A stretch of DNA of 64,000 nt from F23-D06 sp002392325 (GCA_946624065.1 CAMORT010000004.1:1-64000), one strand, 5' to 3'. Positions 1-9,289 are shown, counted from the stretch's first letter. The notes: a model not told the origin generated them from the letters alone. Numbers and translations: made by a program.

Positions 1-1
1 C

Positions 2-199
2 CTGCTCCAACAAGTGAACGCCCAGAAATCAGGACTTGCCTTAGTGAAGATCATCCTGGCGGCCAAAAGCGACGAAATCATCAACATCTTCAAGGAAGGT
101 ATGCCCAGCGAGAAAACGCAGGTCGTCAACATCATGAAACAGATTGACCCTTCCAACTCATCCCGTTACGACGCCATAAACTCCACCAGCAGCAAGTAA
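2..199 (+). CDS. PorD/DUF4835 family protein, C-terminal end (partial)
   Basis: The window opens inside this reading frame, which is already open at base 2 and ends with TAA at 197-199. The visible 65 residues contain a stretch close to IFKEGMPSEKTQVVNIMKQI followed by DPSNSSRYDAI, the conserved tail I associate with the DUF4835 family, annotated in many Bacteroidota as the type IX secretion protein PorD. In this phylum that gene commonly sits directly before recN, as here (2-nt gap). An internal GTG at 14 is in frame but is not a plausible start, because the frame continues upstream. The N-terminal signal peptide and most of the protein lie outside the window, so the assignment rests on the tail and on gene order. 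Confidence 0.7.
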   Translation: MLQQVNAQKSGLALVKIILAAKSDEIINIFKEGMPSEKTQVVNIMKQIDPSNSSRYDAINSTSSK

Positions 200-201
200 C
201 C

Positions 202-1878
202 ATGCTTCAAACCCTGCAAATCGAGAACTACGCGCTTATTCGCTCCCTTGAAATATCTTTCGATCAAGGTTTTACGGTTATTACAGGTGAAACTGGCGCC
301 GGAAAATCCATTTTGATGGGCGCGCTTTCCCTGATTTTAGGGAATCGTGCCGACACGGATGTCCTGTATGACAAGTCCAGAAAATGCATTGTGGAAGGGA
401 CCTTCAATCTTTCCTCTATCCCTTTGCACTCCTTTTTCGAGCAAAACGATTTGGATTTTCAGGAAATCACCACTATACGCAGAGAAATAAACGAGCACGG
501 AAAGTCGCGCGCCTTTATCAACGACACTCCCGTCAACCTCACCACTCTGAAATCGCTGGCTTCCATGCTGATTGACACCCATTCGCAACACCAGCATCTG
601 CTTTTCCAGAATTCCGATTTCCGGTTGAACATCCTTGACCAGTACGCCCACAACCAAGACATTCTCGCACAATATAAAGAAATGTACGCCCAGTGGAGAC
701 AAGCGGAGGAGGACTATGCCGCACTAAAGAAACAGTGCGCCGAAGCGGCTTTGCAGCAGGATTTCAACAATTTCACCATCCAAGAACTGGAGCAAGCCCA
801 TCTTGAACCCGGCGAACAGGAAACCGCGGAAGACACCGTAAAACTGCTCAGCCACGCTGAAAGTATCAAAGCACATCTCTACCAAGCCGCTCAATATCTG
901 TCGGAAAGCGACAGTGACACGATTCTGCATCTGCTCAAAGCCGTTCAGAACGAATGCGACGCCATCAAGGACATCAATCAGGAGTACCTTGAATTATACA
1001 ACCGCGTATCCGCCTCTTTGGTCGAATTAAAGGACATCGCATACGAAATCGCCGCCAAAGAACAAGCAGCCGATATCAATCCTCAGGAATTGGAACAATT
1101 GAATGAACGGTTGGACCTCATCTACACCCTGCAGCACAAATATCATGTTGATTCCGTTCAAGAACTGCTAGATATTTTAGCCAAGTTGCAGGAAGAAGCG
1201 GGCAAATACACGGACAACCAAGAGCAATTGGCGGAATTGGACAAGAAGAAAGCTGAGTTGCATGCGCAGGTTCGCGTCCTAGCTGGCAAACTGAGAGCTT
1301 CGCGCGAGCGAGTCGTGCCCACGCTGCAGCAAGAAATGGAGGCACGGTTGCAAAAACTCGCGCTGCCCGACAGCCGCTTCCTGGTTCGTGTGGTCACGGA
1401 CGAGAACTTGCATCCATGGGGGTCAGAAAGCGCTGAGTTCCTTTTCTCCGCCAACAAGGGAGTGGAACCCGCCGACCTCAGCAAAGTGGCGTCCGGAGGC
1501 GAAATGTCACGCGTAATGCTGGCCGTAAAATCCATCATTACCGACTCCATGGTGCTTCCTACTGTCATCTTTGATGAAATTGACACTGGCATTTCAGGAG
1601 AGACTGCCCACCGGGTGGCCGAAGTGATGGGCGACTTCGCACAACGCCATCAAGTCATCGCCATCACCCACTTGCCTCAAATTGCCGCCTACGGCAACCA
1701 GCAATATCTTGTGTTTAAGGAAAATATTGACAATCATGCCGTTACCATGCTGAAAGAGTTGGCATTCGCAGAACGGGTGCAGGCCATCGCCACGCTCATT
1801 TGCGGGAACAAACCCACAGAAGCGGCCCTCAACACCGCACGCGAATTGTTGTCAGCCCATACCCCAACCCAATCCTAA
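202..1878 (+). CDS. recN: DNA repair protein RecN
   Basis: SMC-like ATPase that acts at DNA double-strand breaks during recombinational repair. The 558-residue product has the usual RecN length and layout. It has a Walker A GETGAGKS at about residues 29-36, then a long Gln/Glu/Leu-rich coiled-coil middle (roughly 150-370). Next come an ABC-type signature SGGE at about 431-434, a Walker B ending in IFDEID around 456-461, and the RecN-typical DTGISGETA just after. An H-loop-like segment (AITHLPQIAAYG) follows. The gene starts 2 nt after the PorD-like gene and ends 11 nt before the next gene, so it is probably co-transcribed with both. Nothing in it is truncated or unusual. Confidence 0.97.
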   Translation: MLQTLQIENYALIRSLEISFDQGFTVITGETGAGKSILMGALSLILGNRADTDVLYDKSRKCIVEGTFNLSSIPLHSFFEQNDLDFQEITTIRREINEHGKSRAFINDTPVNLTTLKSLASMLIDTHSQHQHLLFQNSDFRLNILDQYAHNQDILAQYKEMYAQWRQAEEDYAALKKQCAEAALQQDFNNFTIQELEQAHLEPGEQETAEDTVKLLSHAESIKAHLYQAAQYLSESDSDTILHLLKAVQNECDAIKDINQEYLELYNRVSASLVELKDIAYEIAAKEQAADINPQELEQLNERLDLIYTLQHKYHVDSVQELLDILAKLQEEAGKYTDNQEQLAELDKKKAELHAQVRVLAGKLRASRERVVPTLQQEMEARLQKLALPDSRFLVRVVTDENLHPWGSESAEFLFSANKGVEPADLSKVASGGEMSRVMLAVKSIITDSMVLPTVIFDEIDTGISGETAHRVAEVMGDFAQRHQVIAITHLPQIAAYGNQQYLVFKENIDNHAVTMLKELAFAERVQAIATLICGNKPTEAALNTARELLSAHTPTQS

Positions 1879-1889
1879 CCCTGCTTATC

Positions 1890-2537
1890 ATGAAAAAAGT
1901 TATCATCCTCATATTCAGCATAATCCTTCTTATTCCCGCTGCGAACGCGCAACGCAGCAAGGGGCGCCAGGTGAGCCGCTTCACGTTCATGACCTCCGTG
2001 GGGTACGCCAACGGCGTGGGACATATTGACTTGAAAGGGACCGACGGCATCTCCACCATCAAGTCCGTGAACAACAACATTCCGAATTTTCAGATCCACC
2101 AATTGCTGGCTTATCAGTTTGACAATTTTTTCACCATGGGCATTGAGTCCGGATTCGACATCTGGCGTCGTACGGCCTTTATCCCCATCTATCTCAACCT
2201 CAGCGTCAACATGACCAATGCCACCAAAGTGGCGCCCATGACATTCCTCAATTTGGGTTGGGGCTTCAAGTGGTACGGGCAAACCCAACCCGAGTCCACG
2301 GACAAGGTGGTGCACGGCACCAACTGGGGACCATCCGGAGAGTTCGGACTCGGTATGCGGCTGCGTTTCACCGACAAACTCTCGCTGGTTATCGCAGGCG
2401 TGTACAAAATGCAGTATTCCAAGATTGGCTATTCCATACCCGAGGAAGGGGAACCGGACTACTCGGATCTTTATCCCAACAAATATCAAAACGCATTTTA
2501 TCATTTTGCCGGCGTCAAAATTGGCATAGCATATTAA
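1890..2537 (+). CDS. Predicted outer-membrane beta-barrel protein, signal peptide
   Basis: The ATG at 1890 is chosen over an earlier in-frame start inside recN because it opens directly with a signal peptide (MKKVIILIFSIILLIPAANA, cleavage before Gln). The mature protein of about 195 residues has alternating hydrophobic/polar strands, many Gly/Tyr/Phe, and aromatic-rich strand ends such as GVKIGIAY at the C-terminus. This is the pattern of a small outer-membrane beta-barrel of Bacteroidota. I do not recognise a specific family, and no enzymatic motif is seen. It sits between recN and xseB with very short gaps, a position that gives no functional clue. Confidence 0.7.
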   Translation: MKKVIILIFSIILLIPAANAQRSKGRQVSRFTFMTSVGYANGVGHIDLKGTDGISTIKSVNNNIPNFQIHQLLAYQFDNFFTMGIESGFDIWRRTAFIPIYLNLSVNMTNATKVAPMTFLNLGWGFKWYGQTQPESTDKVVHGTNWGPSGEFGLGMRLRFTDKLSLVIAGVYKMQYSKIGYSIPEEGEPDYSDLYPNKYQNAFYHFAGVKIGIAY

Positions 2538-2543
2538 TCCAAC

Positions 2544-2738
2544 ATGAAAGAAGAACTGACCTATACCGAGGCCTTTGAGCAACTGCAGAAAATCGTCAGC
2601 CAAATGGAAAACGCTGACATTTCCGTGGACGAACTTTCTGACAACATCAAGAAAGCGGCCAAACTGATTAAGATCTGCAAGGACAAACTGACCAAAACGG
2701 AACAAGAAATAAACAAGACCTTAACCGAACTCTCCTAA
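2544..2738 (+). CDS. xseB: Exodeoxyribonuclease VII small subunit
   Basis: Small helical subunit of exonuclease VII, which degrades single-stranded DNA to oligonucleotides together with XseA. The 64-residue product has the family pattern: the N-terminal LTYTEAFEQLQKIVSQMEN block, the short linker ISVDELS, and a second amphipathic helix rich in Lys (KAAKLIKICKDKLTKTEQEI). Length is typical. It starts 6 nt after the barrel gene, and its TAA shares one base with the ATG of the following methyltransferase gene, which suggests translational coupling. The large subunit gene xseA is not adjacent and is not elsewhere in this window. Confidence 0.93.
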   Translation: MKEELTYTEAFEQLQKIVSQMENADISVDELSDNIKKAAKLIKICKDKLTKTEQEINKTLTELS

Positions 2739-3388
2739 TGTCCACTTTTGATCTGATAGACCATTCCATTGAGGCATATTGCGAAGCGCACACGACCCCC
2801 GAGTGTACGCTTTTGCACAATCTCAACCGCAGGACTCATTTGGAGACCATAAACCCCCGCATGCTTTCCGACCAGCTGCAGGGGCTTTTCCTCACATTCA
2901 TTTCCAAAATGCTGCGTCCCGACCGCATTCTGGAAATCGGCACATTTACCGGATATTCCGCACTCTGTCTGGCGGAAGGGCTGTCCGACCGCGGCGAACT
3001 GCACACTATTGAAATTAATGTAGAGTATGAAGACCGCATACGAGAGTTTGTCAGCCAGTCGCCATGGGGCCATCGCATTCATCTGCATATCGGTGACGCC
3101 TTGCAAATGGTTCCATCCATGGAAGAGCAATGGGACTTGGTGTTCATTGATGCGGAAAAAGAACAATACCCTCAATATTACGAGCTCGTGCTCCCCAAGG
3201 TAAGGAAAGGCGGTTTCATACTGGCTGACAATGTTTTATGGAACAATAAGGTGACGCAGGAGATCGCCCATAACGACCGTGACACACGCGCCATTGACGC
3301 CTTCAACAATACCGTTCAGCAGGATGACCGGGTACGGAATCTGCTTTTGCCATTCCGGGACGGGATTATGATAATTGAAAAGTTATAG
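2738..3388 (+). CDS. SAM-dependent O-methyltransferase (class I, catechol-type family)
   Basis: A 216-residue methyltransferase of the O-methyltransferase family 3 type (TrmR/YrrM-like). S-adenosylmethionine motif I is visible as EIGTFTGYS at about residues 66-74, followed by an acidic strand end (IEINVEYE). A metal/substrate motif DLVFIDAEKEQYPQYYE lies near 131-147, and GGFILADNVLWNNKV corresponds to the conserved loop that helps bind the divalent cation. Proteins of this family methylate small catechol-like substrates or, in Bacillus TrmR, a wobble uridine of tRNA; the sequence alone does not decide. The next gene is the tRNA methyltransferase trmD, which makes a tRNA role worth considering but does not prove it. 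Confidence 0.85.
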   Translation: MSTFDLIDHSIEAYCEAHTTPECTLLHNLNRRTHLETINPRMLSDQLQGLFLTFISKMLRPDRILEIGTFTGYSALCLAEGLSDRGELHTIEINVEYEDRIREFVSQSPWGHRIHLHIGDALQMVPSMEEQWDLVFIDAEKEQYPQYYELVLPKVRKGGFILADNVLWNNKVTQEIAHNDRDTRAIDAFNNTVQQDDRVRNLLLPFRDGIMIIEKL

Positions 3389-3392
3389 AATT

Positions 3393-4073
3393 ATGCGCAT
3401 AGATATACTCACTCTTTTTCCTGACATGTTTACCGGTGTTTTCGGGAACTCCATTCTGAAGCGCGCTGTGGACAAAAAGCTGTTGGAGTTGCACACACAC
3501 GACATCCGGAGTTACACTACCGACAAGCACCACAAGGCCGATGACTACCCTTTTGGCGGCGGTGCGGGCATGGTCATGATGATAGAACCAATCGCGAAAT
3601 GCATCGAGCAACTCCAAAGTGAGCGGCAATATGACGCCATCTATCTTATGGCGCCCGATGGGAAAACCTTCAACCAGCACAAAGCCAATGAGATGTCCAT
3701 GTTGCAGAATATCATCTTGTTATGCGGACATTACAAAGGCGTGGACGAGCGCGTGCGCGAACTTTACATCACGGAAGATCTGAGTATTGGTGATTATGTG
3801 CTCTCCGGAGGCGAACTGGCCGCCATGGTCATCACGGACGCCCTGGCGCGCGTCATCCCCGGTGTTATTGGCGACAGCACCTCCGCCCTTTCCGACTCTT
3901 TCCAAGATGACCTCCTGTCTGCCCCTGTTTACACCCGGCCCGCCGACTTCCGTGGACATCGGGTTCCCGATGTGCTGCTTTCCGGCAACGACAAACTCAT
4001 CGCCGAATGGAAATACGAACAACAACTGCTCAGAACCAAACAACGCCGCCCCGACCTTCTTAATAATATATAA
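3393..4073 (+). CDS. trmD: tRNA (guanine-N1-)-methyltransferase TrmD
   Basis: Methylates G37 (N1) next to the anticodon of tRNAs reading CNN codons, preventing +1 frameshifting. The ATG at 3393 is preferred over a TTG 18 nt upstream because TrmD proteins begin with the M-R-I-D-I-L-T-L-F-P pattern seen here. The 226-residue length is right for the family. The deep trefoil-knot SAM site is visible as LLCGHYKGVDERV and IGDYVLSGGELAAMVITDAL, followed by PGVIGD, and the C-terminal helical part ends with YTRPADFRGHRVPDVLLSG. The last base of its stop codon is the first base of the next start codon. Confidence 0.97.
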   Translation: MRIDILTLFPDMFTGVFGNSILKRAVDKKLLELHTHDIRSYTTDKHHKADDYPFGGGAGMVMMIEPIAKCIEQLQSERQYDAIYLMAPDGKTFNQHKANEMSMLQNIILLCGHYKGVDERVRELYITEDLSIGDYVLSGGELAAMVITDALARVIPGVIGDSTSALSDSFQDDLLSAPVYTRPADFRGHRVPDVLLSGNDKLIAEWKYEQQLLRTKQRRPDLLNNI

Positions 4074-5371
4074 TGACTGCACCTCTAATCTCTAACTTCA
4101 AGAGCAACTACTCACATAACACCATTGACCGGAAATCCCTGTTGACGGACAATTGGTTTTTCAATATTTTTTTCCTGCTGTTACTGACGGCTATGGCTTC
4201 GCTGCCTTTCACCAACCTGCTGATGCTGCCAGTCGCCATTCTGATGTTTCTGAACTGGATTGCGGAATGGAATTGGAAAGAAAAATGGGAAAATATGCGC
4301 GGAAACGCATCCATCACCACCATAATCATCTTTTTCTCAATCTATTTGGTGGTCATCTATGGTTTCTTCCTATCCTACAATAAAGGGCGTGCGTTGGCCG
4401 CCTTTGACTGCTACCTGTGGTTCCTCGCCGCCCCCCTCTTCATCCTCACCCGCAGACGCAACAGACTCACTAACAATAGGATACATCTGGTCTTCATGGT
4501 CTTCGCCATCTCCACATTCATCCATCTGTGCATTATTTTCACCATCGCCATACGCAAGTACATCCAGACTGGCGATGACATCTATTTATATTATCAGAAA
4601 TTATCCGTCTTCCGTCATCCCACTTATGTGGCCATGTATGCCACCTTCGCCTTCTACTTCTTGCTGGATTTCATCAACAAGACACATAAGATGATGGCCA
4701 CTCCGACCAAGGTATTCCTTTATTTCGTGATGGCCGTATTGCTTTGCGGCGTTTTCTTCCTCCAATCAAAAGCCGGAATACTTGTCTTCTGCATATTGGC
4801 CTTTATCTGGTTCATATACCTGCTCTTCATCCGCAGCACGAATATCGCTGCCGCACTGAGCATCATTATTGTGCTGACCAGTATCGGCATTGTGCTTCAT
4901 GAAACTCAGATAGTGCCCATTCATCGTTTCAAGGACACCGTAGAAGAGGTTGGCAAGTTCAAAACCAACCACCGTGGCAGCGGCAGCAGCGAGATTCGGC
5001 TCACCGTATGGAAATCAACGCTGGAGATCTGCAAAAAGAACCTTCCGTGGGGCGTTGGCACCGGCGACGCCACTGACGAACTCGGTGTCAATGCTGTGAA
5101 GAAAAACTACACGAACCTCATCGGGCACCATTTCAACGCCCACAACCAATATCTGCAAACCCTGCTCACCACCGGCATCCCGGGCATCCTCATACTGATC
5201 GCATTCTGCCTCCATCCCCTCGTAGTCGGTATTCACAAAAAGAATATCCTATACATCTCCTTCGCCATCATCCTCATCCTGAACATCGCCGTCGAATCCA
5301 TGTTTGAAGTCCGAGGCGGGGTCTGTTTCTTTGCCCTCTTCAACACATTGCTATTCTTGAGAACAAAATAA
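4073..5371 (+). CDS. O-antigen ligase-like polytopic membrane protein
   Basis: A 432-residue inner-membrane protein with roughly ten hydrophobic segments and a long non-membrane loop near residues 285-360. It belongs to the Wzy/WaaL (O-antigen ligase-like, Wzy_C) superfamily. The diagnostic part is the loop with R-T-VWKST-EI (residues ~307-317) followed by the H-A-HNQYLQTLLTTGIPG block, where a conserved His and Arg take part in transferring polysaccharide from undecaprenyl diphosphate to lipid A core or another acceptor. WaaL ligases, Wzy polymerases and PglL-type protein glycosyl transferases share this fold and cannot be told apart by eye. No glycan biosynthesis genes lie nearby. The start overlaps the trmD stop by one base. 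Confidence 0.8.
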   Translation: MTAPLISNFKSNYSHNTIDRKSLLTDNWFFNIFFLLLLTAMASLPFTNLLMLPVAILMFLNWIAEWNWKEKWENMRGNASITTIIIFFSIYLVVIYGFFLSYNKGRALAAFDCYLWFLAAPLFILTRRRNRLTNNRIHLVFMVFAISTFIHLCIIFTIAIRKYIQTGDDIYLYYQKLSVFRHPTYVAMYATFAFYFLLDFINKTHKMMATPTKVFLYFVMAVLLCGVFFLQSKAGILVFCILAFIWFIYLLFIRSTNIAAALSIIIVLTSIGIVLHETQIVPIHRFKDTVEEVGKFKTNHRGSGSSEIRLTVWKSTLEICKKNLPWGVGTGDATDELGVNAVKKNYTNLIGHHFNAHNQYLQTLLTTGIPGILILIAFCLHPLVVGIHKKNILYISFAIILILNIAVESMFEVRGGVCFFALFNTLLFLRTK

Positions 5372-5457
5372 CCCTGCATTTTTAACTTTTTCTTCTTAAA
5401 AATACACTAATTTTTATTTAATTTATTTTTATTTTAATAATTATTTAATAATTTTTG

Positions 5458-5465
5458 TATTTTTG
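5458..5465 (+). promoter_or_regulatory. Bacteroidetes -7 box (TATTTTTG) upstream of the FISUMP protein gene
   Basis: The octamer matches TAnnTTTG, the -7 element recognised by the primary sigma factor of Bacteroidota. It lies in a very AT-rich 146-nt gap, 52 nt before the start at 5518. A clear TTTG -33 element at the usual distance is not seen. Confidence 0.5.
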
Positions 5466-5517
5466 CAGCGCTCAACCATGGGCACTCCAACCGGTGTCCG
5501 ACAAAATTTATTGAATC

Positions 5518-8500
5518 ATGAAGAAAAAGTTCTTACTTGGGCTGCTTTTATGCCTGTATGCGAATCTGTTTTTCGCGCAAACATCTGATTATCAATTTCA
5601 TTTATCCGCAAGTGTGGTGGATGCCACCTGTCAGGGCAATGGCCAGATCCATTGTTCCCTATCTTACCCTGACACTTTGGCGCTGGAACAAATCCGATAC
5701 TATTACATTCCTCTGTCAGGGTTAGATTCTATTGTGGAAACCAGCATGCCAACCATAACACACCTGCGAACAGGGCACTATAAGATAAAAGTGTCCGCTC
5801 TTTGTCGCACAGGGTTGACACACGAGAATTCTTATGTCATACTCTCTGATTCCATTGAAGACATCTATGTCGGGACCAGCTACAAAATCCCATTCAGCGG
5901 CATGATCTACAACATTTATTCTTTTGCCGCGCCATACGGAATAGTGCCTTCGCTGCCGTGCGAGCCCACTGGCAAACTACAAGTGAAAATGCACGACGGA
6001 ACATTCCCGTATCACTTTGTGATTATGCGCATTACACCTACCGACACCGTTTTTTACAAAGAAATCACATTTGACACCAACCAGTATAGCGGAACGGACT
6101 CATTGCGCCACGACTACAAGCATTACTACACGATCGACAGTTTGGACACAGGCCGATACAAGATCCTATGTTATGACGGATGCGGCTACTACACACCATA
6201 TCTTTATGTCACTATTCCCAAAGTGCGCCACTTTAACTCCGCGGATTTGCACCTGTTGAGGAACAGTTCCGGATTTCCTGAAAGCCACAACATCATCACT
6301 TTTAAGGAACTGTCTGAAAAACAAAGTTTTGCGGGTTCAAATGATGATTATTACCGGAATTATGAAAACGGGCACAACATCTTATATTACCGTTTCATCA
6401 ACCCTTCGCTAAGCATAGAAAACGACACTACGGCGTGGCTTCCCATGCCCTTATTCGACCAGAGTGTGTTTCTTTATGACACCCTAAGCCGATTACAGGA
6501 TTATGGCCAAGTTTGGGGACGAAGCATCATTCTTCAAATCCAGCCCTACTGCGGGGACACGCTTTTCTCATACACATTCAACATATATAGCCACGGAAAC
6601 AATCAAATTTATATGGGGCAAGCCATCGAAAACTATGTGGAAGTGCCTTCTGTGTACACATTCTGTTGGCATCGGGACATGTCTAGCGAGTATGATGCCA
6701 TCAACGAAGCGATTGCCAGCGAGCATGTTCGCAACCCATGTTACATGCCGGACACCATCAACTGTCAAAATTATTATGGCTATACCGTGGCTGATTTGGA
6801 CATGCCTTACTATGTGGGCATAACATTCCACAGCTATATTACTTTCCCATTAAAAGCAACTATCATCAATATGACGCACGACACCTTGGTCTTTTCTGGC
6901 GAGGTTCCCGGCACCGACTACTTTTGGAGTCATCGGTTTTTGGAAAACGAAGATTTTCACAACGATTCAGTGCTCCTTATCATCACCGACGCATACGACA
7001 ACCCATTGATTAGCAGGGTGATGCAATACAGGAAATTCGATGCGCATTATAGGTATGGGGGAAATATTCATTATCATAATTGGACTTCTTGGGATCAGGA
7101 TTTGGATGGGGATTATTTTTGTCCTGACCAACCCCATCACCTGGGAATCTATCAAAAATACGGGCTATATTATTCCACCATCATCGATGGGGAACGGCAC
7201 TATTTATATGACAGGGATACTATTTGTTTGGTAGAGAGTCCGGAGGGCAACAAATACAATCTCACAGCCACGGCGGGGCCGGGTGGCGAATGGGTGGTGA
7301 ACAGGCTACGGCCTGACAATCATGCCACTTTAGAGAGGTATCTTTTCAGAGACAAGGAAACCAACACGGGTTATCCCGGCGTTCTGTTCACTGACACAAA
7401 CTTGGCTCCCGGACGCTATGTTTGGATTGTTTACAAGCCCTGTGAAACCAACGACACCATCATACAATATATCGATTATAACCTCCCTGAAATCACAGAG
7501 CAGCCGCATTACCGTTTGGACACCACCTGCACCGCGCTGAACATCATCCCCGTGAGCGGCCAATACAGCCGGGATGGTGTGGCGTTGGAGACTTTCTTTC
7601 AAGTTTATGCGACGGACACGCTCACGCACACTGCCTCCGCCGTCCACAAAAACGGAACACTGTCCGTCGGACTTCCGGGAACCTACCGTATTGGCATGTA
7701 CACCTTGCCGCAAAACAACGGAAGACTGCTCGCGCTCAACCCTTGCTTCGTTGCAGACACTGTGATCGAATGGCGAAACGAAACCATTGAATTGGAATAC
7801 ATTTACGGACATGTATGCAATGAGCACGACACAGAAGGGTTTGTGCGCGTGAAAGGACAAAAAGGACTAAAGCCCTACACTTACAAACTCTTCAGCGCTC
7901 CTAATGGTGGCGGCACACTTATTGCCACCAACAACGACGGGGTTTTCGACCAGGTGCCCGTGCGGTTCGGGCAAACCGTGTCCGTGGAGCTCACCGATGC
8001 CTGCAATGCGCATTTCATCACCAACCTTACCATCAGCGACATGGATAAAATCAGAAAGTGCTGGTTGGAAAACGGAGGGAGCAGTATGGTTTTCGATGAA
8101 GGGGACACTTGCCACATGTTTGGCTTGTCGTTGGGTGGATGCAACTACTTGTGGTCGGGGCCAAACGGTTTCCAAAGTGACGAAACAAACATTCATGTTT
8201 TTGTCACTGGCCCTGAGGTTGCGGGAACCTATTGCATTGCCATTGAAGGCGGGGGGTGTGGCATTCTGCGCGACAGTGTGCGGTTGAGGGTGTTGGAACG
8301 TCCCTGTCCGCAAGCGGTGGACTACGACGGCAATCACTACAATGCTGTCCGGATCGATGGGTTTTGTTGGACTCAAACCAACCTGCGAAGCACACACTAC
8401 AGTGACGGGCGGACGGTGGACTCTGCCTATGTGTATGAACACTCGGACTTCACGCAAGAGCAAATGATCGAGACTTTCGGGATGCTGTACCGATGGGCAA

Positions 8501-8889
8501 CGGCCGCGGATTCCGGAAACATCCACTATGCTGACGCCGCCCACCATGTGCAGGGCATTTGTCCGTCGGGATGGTACCTGCCCACCCGCAGCCAATACGA
8601 ATGGTTGGCGACATGGGGTGCGGATGCCCTGCGCGCGCCCGACTACTGGATTAACGGCGCCGGTGGCCACAACGAAACCGGATTCTCGGCTCTCCCCGCC
8701 GGCTTTTACAACGGTCTTCGCAACAGGTTTGAGAACTTGTATGGTGAAACACGCTTCTGGTCGATTAATCCCGACGATTTCTCCGAAAATCGGACCGCCA
8801 GTACGCTGACCTTTTTCTGCCCCGTCCTGAAACCCGTGGAAAGCAACGACCTTGACGCCTATTCTGTACGCTGTATTTTGGCCGAATAA
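5518..8889 (+). CDS. Large secreted protein with C-terminal FISUMP domain
   Basis: A 1123-residue exported protein beginning with a signal peptide (MKKKFLLGLLLCLYANLFFA, cleavage before Gln). The long middle (about 25-930) is rich in Tyr, Thr, Asp and paired Cys, with immunoglobulin-like strand patterns such as CYDGCGYYTPYLYVTIP and CNAHFITNLTISD, but I recognise no named repeats. Residues ~925-1123 match the FISUMP domain (Fibrobacter succinogenes major paralogous domain, TIGR02145). They contain YDGNHYNAVRIDGFCWTQTN, then GMLYRWATA, GICPSGWYLPTRSQYEWL and a terminal YSVRCILAE. FISUMP domains occur on cell-surface proteins of gut and rumen bacteria and their ligand is not established. No T9SS sorting domain or lipobox is present, so the final location is uncertain. 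Confidence 0.75.
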   Translation: MKKKFLLGLLLCLYANLFFAQTSDYQFHLSASVVDATCQGNGQIHCSLSYPDTLALEQIRYYYIPLSGLDSIVETSMPTITHLRTGHYKIKVSALCRTGLTHENSYVILSDSIEDIYVGTSYKIPFSGMIYNIYSFAAPYGIVPSLPCEPTGKLQVKMHDGTFPYHFVIMRITPTDTVFYKEITFDTNQYSGTDSLRHDYKHYYTIDSLDTGRYKILCYDGCGYYTPYLYVTIPKVRHFNSADLHLLRNSSGFPESHNIITFKELSEKQSFAGSNDDYYRNYENGHNILYYRFINPSLSIENDTTAWLPMPLFDQSVFLYDTLSRLQDYGQVWGRSIILQIQPYCGDTLFSYTFNIYSHGNNQIYMGQAIENYVEVPSVYTFCWHRDMSSEYDAINEAIASEHVRNPCYMPDTINCQNYYGYTVADLDMPYYVGITFHSYITFPLKATIINMTHDTLVFSGEVPGTDYFWSHRFLENEDFHNDSVLLIITDAYDNPLISRVMQYRKFDAHYRYGGNIHYHNWTSWDQDLDGDYFCPDQPHHLGIYQKYGLYYSTIIDGERHYLYDRDTICLVESPEGNKYNLTATAGPGGEWVVNRLRPDNHATLERYLFRDKETNTGYPGVLFTDTNLAPGRYVWIVYKPCETNDTIIQYIDYNLPEITEQPHYRLDTTCTALNIIPVSGQYSRDGVALETFFQVYATDTLTHTASAVHKNGTLSVGLPGTYRIGMYTLPQNNGRLLALNPCFVADTVIEWRNETIELEYIYGHVCNEHDTEGFVRVKGQKGLKPYTYKLFSAPNGGGTLIATNNDGVFDQVPVRFGQTVSVELTDACNAHFITNLTISDMDKIRKCWLENGGSSMVFDEGDTCHMFGLSLGGCNYLWSGPNGFQSDETNIHVFVTGPEVAGTYCIAIEGGGCGILRDSVRLRVLERPCPQAVDYDGNHYNAVRIDGFCWTQTNLRSTHYSDGRTVDSAYVYEHSDFTQEQMIETFGMLYRWATAADSGNIHYADAAHHVQGICPSGWYLPTRSQYEWLATWGADALRAPDYWINGAGGHNETGFSALPAGFYNGLRNRFENLYGETRFWSINPDDFSENRTASTLTFFCPVLKPVESNDLDAYSVRCILAE

Positions 8890-8941
8890 ACATTCTTGAA
8901 AAAAATAAATTACGAAAGATGCTTTGTTTCAATTTTTTTTG

Positions 8942-8949
8942 TACTTTTG
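8942..8949 (+). promoter_or_regulatory. Bacteroidetes -7 box (TACTTTTG) for rpmB
   Basis: A TAnnTTTG match 48 nt upstream of rpmB. A TTTG at 8923-8926 could be the -33 element although the spacing (15 nt) is shorter than usual. Confidence 0.55.
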
Positions 8950-8997
8950 CCGCCCAAAATCAAAAGAGAATATTAATCATTAAAAACGATAGAGAAG

Positions 8998-9231
8998 ATG
9001 TCAAGAGTTTGCCAGATTACAGGAAAGAGAGCAGTGGTTGGTAACAATGTTTCCCACTCTAATATCAAAACCAAAAGAACCTTCAAACCGAACCTGCACA
9101 CCAAGAAATTCTATGTGCCGGAATTGGACGAATGGGTATATCTTAAAGTTTCCGCTCACGGTATGCGCATCATCAACAAGAAAGGCGTTTACGCCACTCT
9201 CGTCGAAGCTGCCCAAAAAGGTAACTTATAG
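8998..9231 (+). CDS. rpmB: 50S ribosomal protein L28
   Basis: A 77-residue basic protein of the large ribosomal subunit. It opens with the L28 hallmark SRVCQITGKRAVVGNNVSHSN, continues with KTKRTFKPNLH, and has the late family segment VSAHGMRIINKKG. Length and pattern are those of Bacteroidota L28. In many relatives rpmG (L33) and a small DUF4295 gene follow directly; here a strong terminator follows 21 nt after the stop instead, so rpmB looks like a single-gene transcript with its own promoter at 8942. Confidence 0.97.
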   Translation: MSRVCQITGKRAVVGNNVSHSNIKTKRTFKPNLHTKKFYVPELDEWVYLKVSAHGMRIINKKGVYATLVEAAQKGNL

Positions 9232-9252
9232 TGTTTTGATTACACGACCTAC

Positions 9253-9289
9253 AAGCTGTTGTGATGTTCCATCGCAACAGCTTTTTTTA
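9253..9289 (+). terminator. Rho-independent terminator of rpmB
   Basis: Two 14-nt arms (9253-9266 and 9270-9283) pair along their whole length with one G-T wobble and a TTC loop, and the hairpin runs straight into a T tract (9282-9288). It sits 21 nt after the rpmB stop codon. Confidence 0.9.

Noticed and set aside
5518..8889. T9SS sorting domain on the FISUMP protein
   Set aside because: The C-terminus ends in the FISUMP fold (YSVRCILAE) without the YPNP-like start and terminal basic strand of sorting domains.
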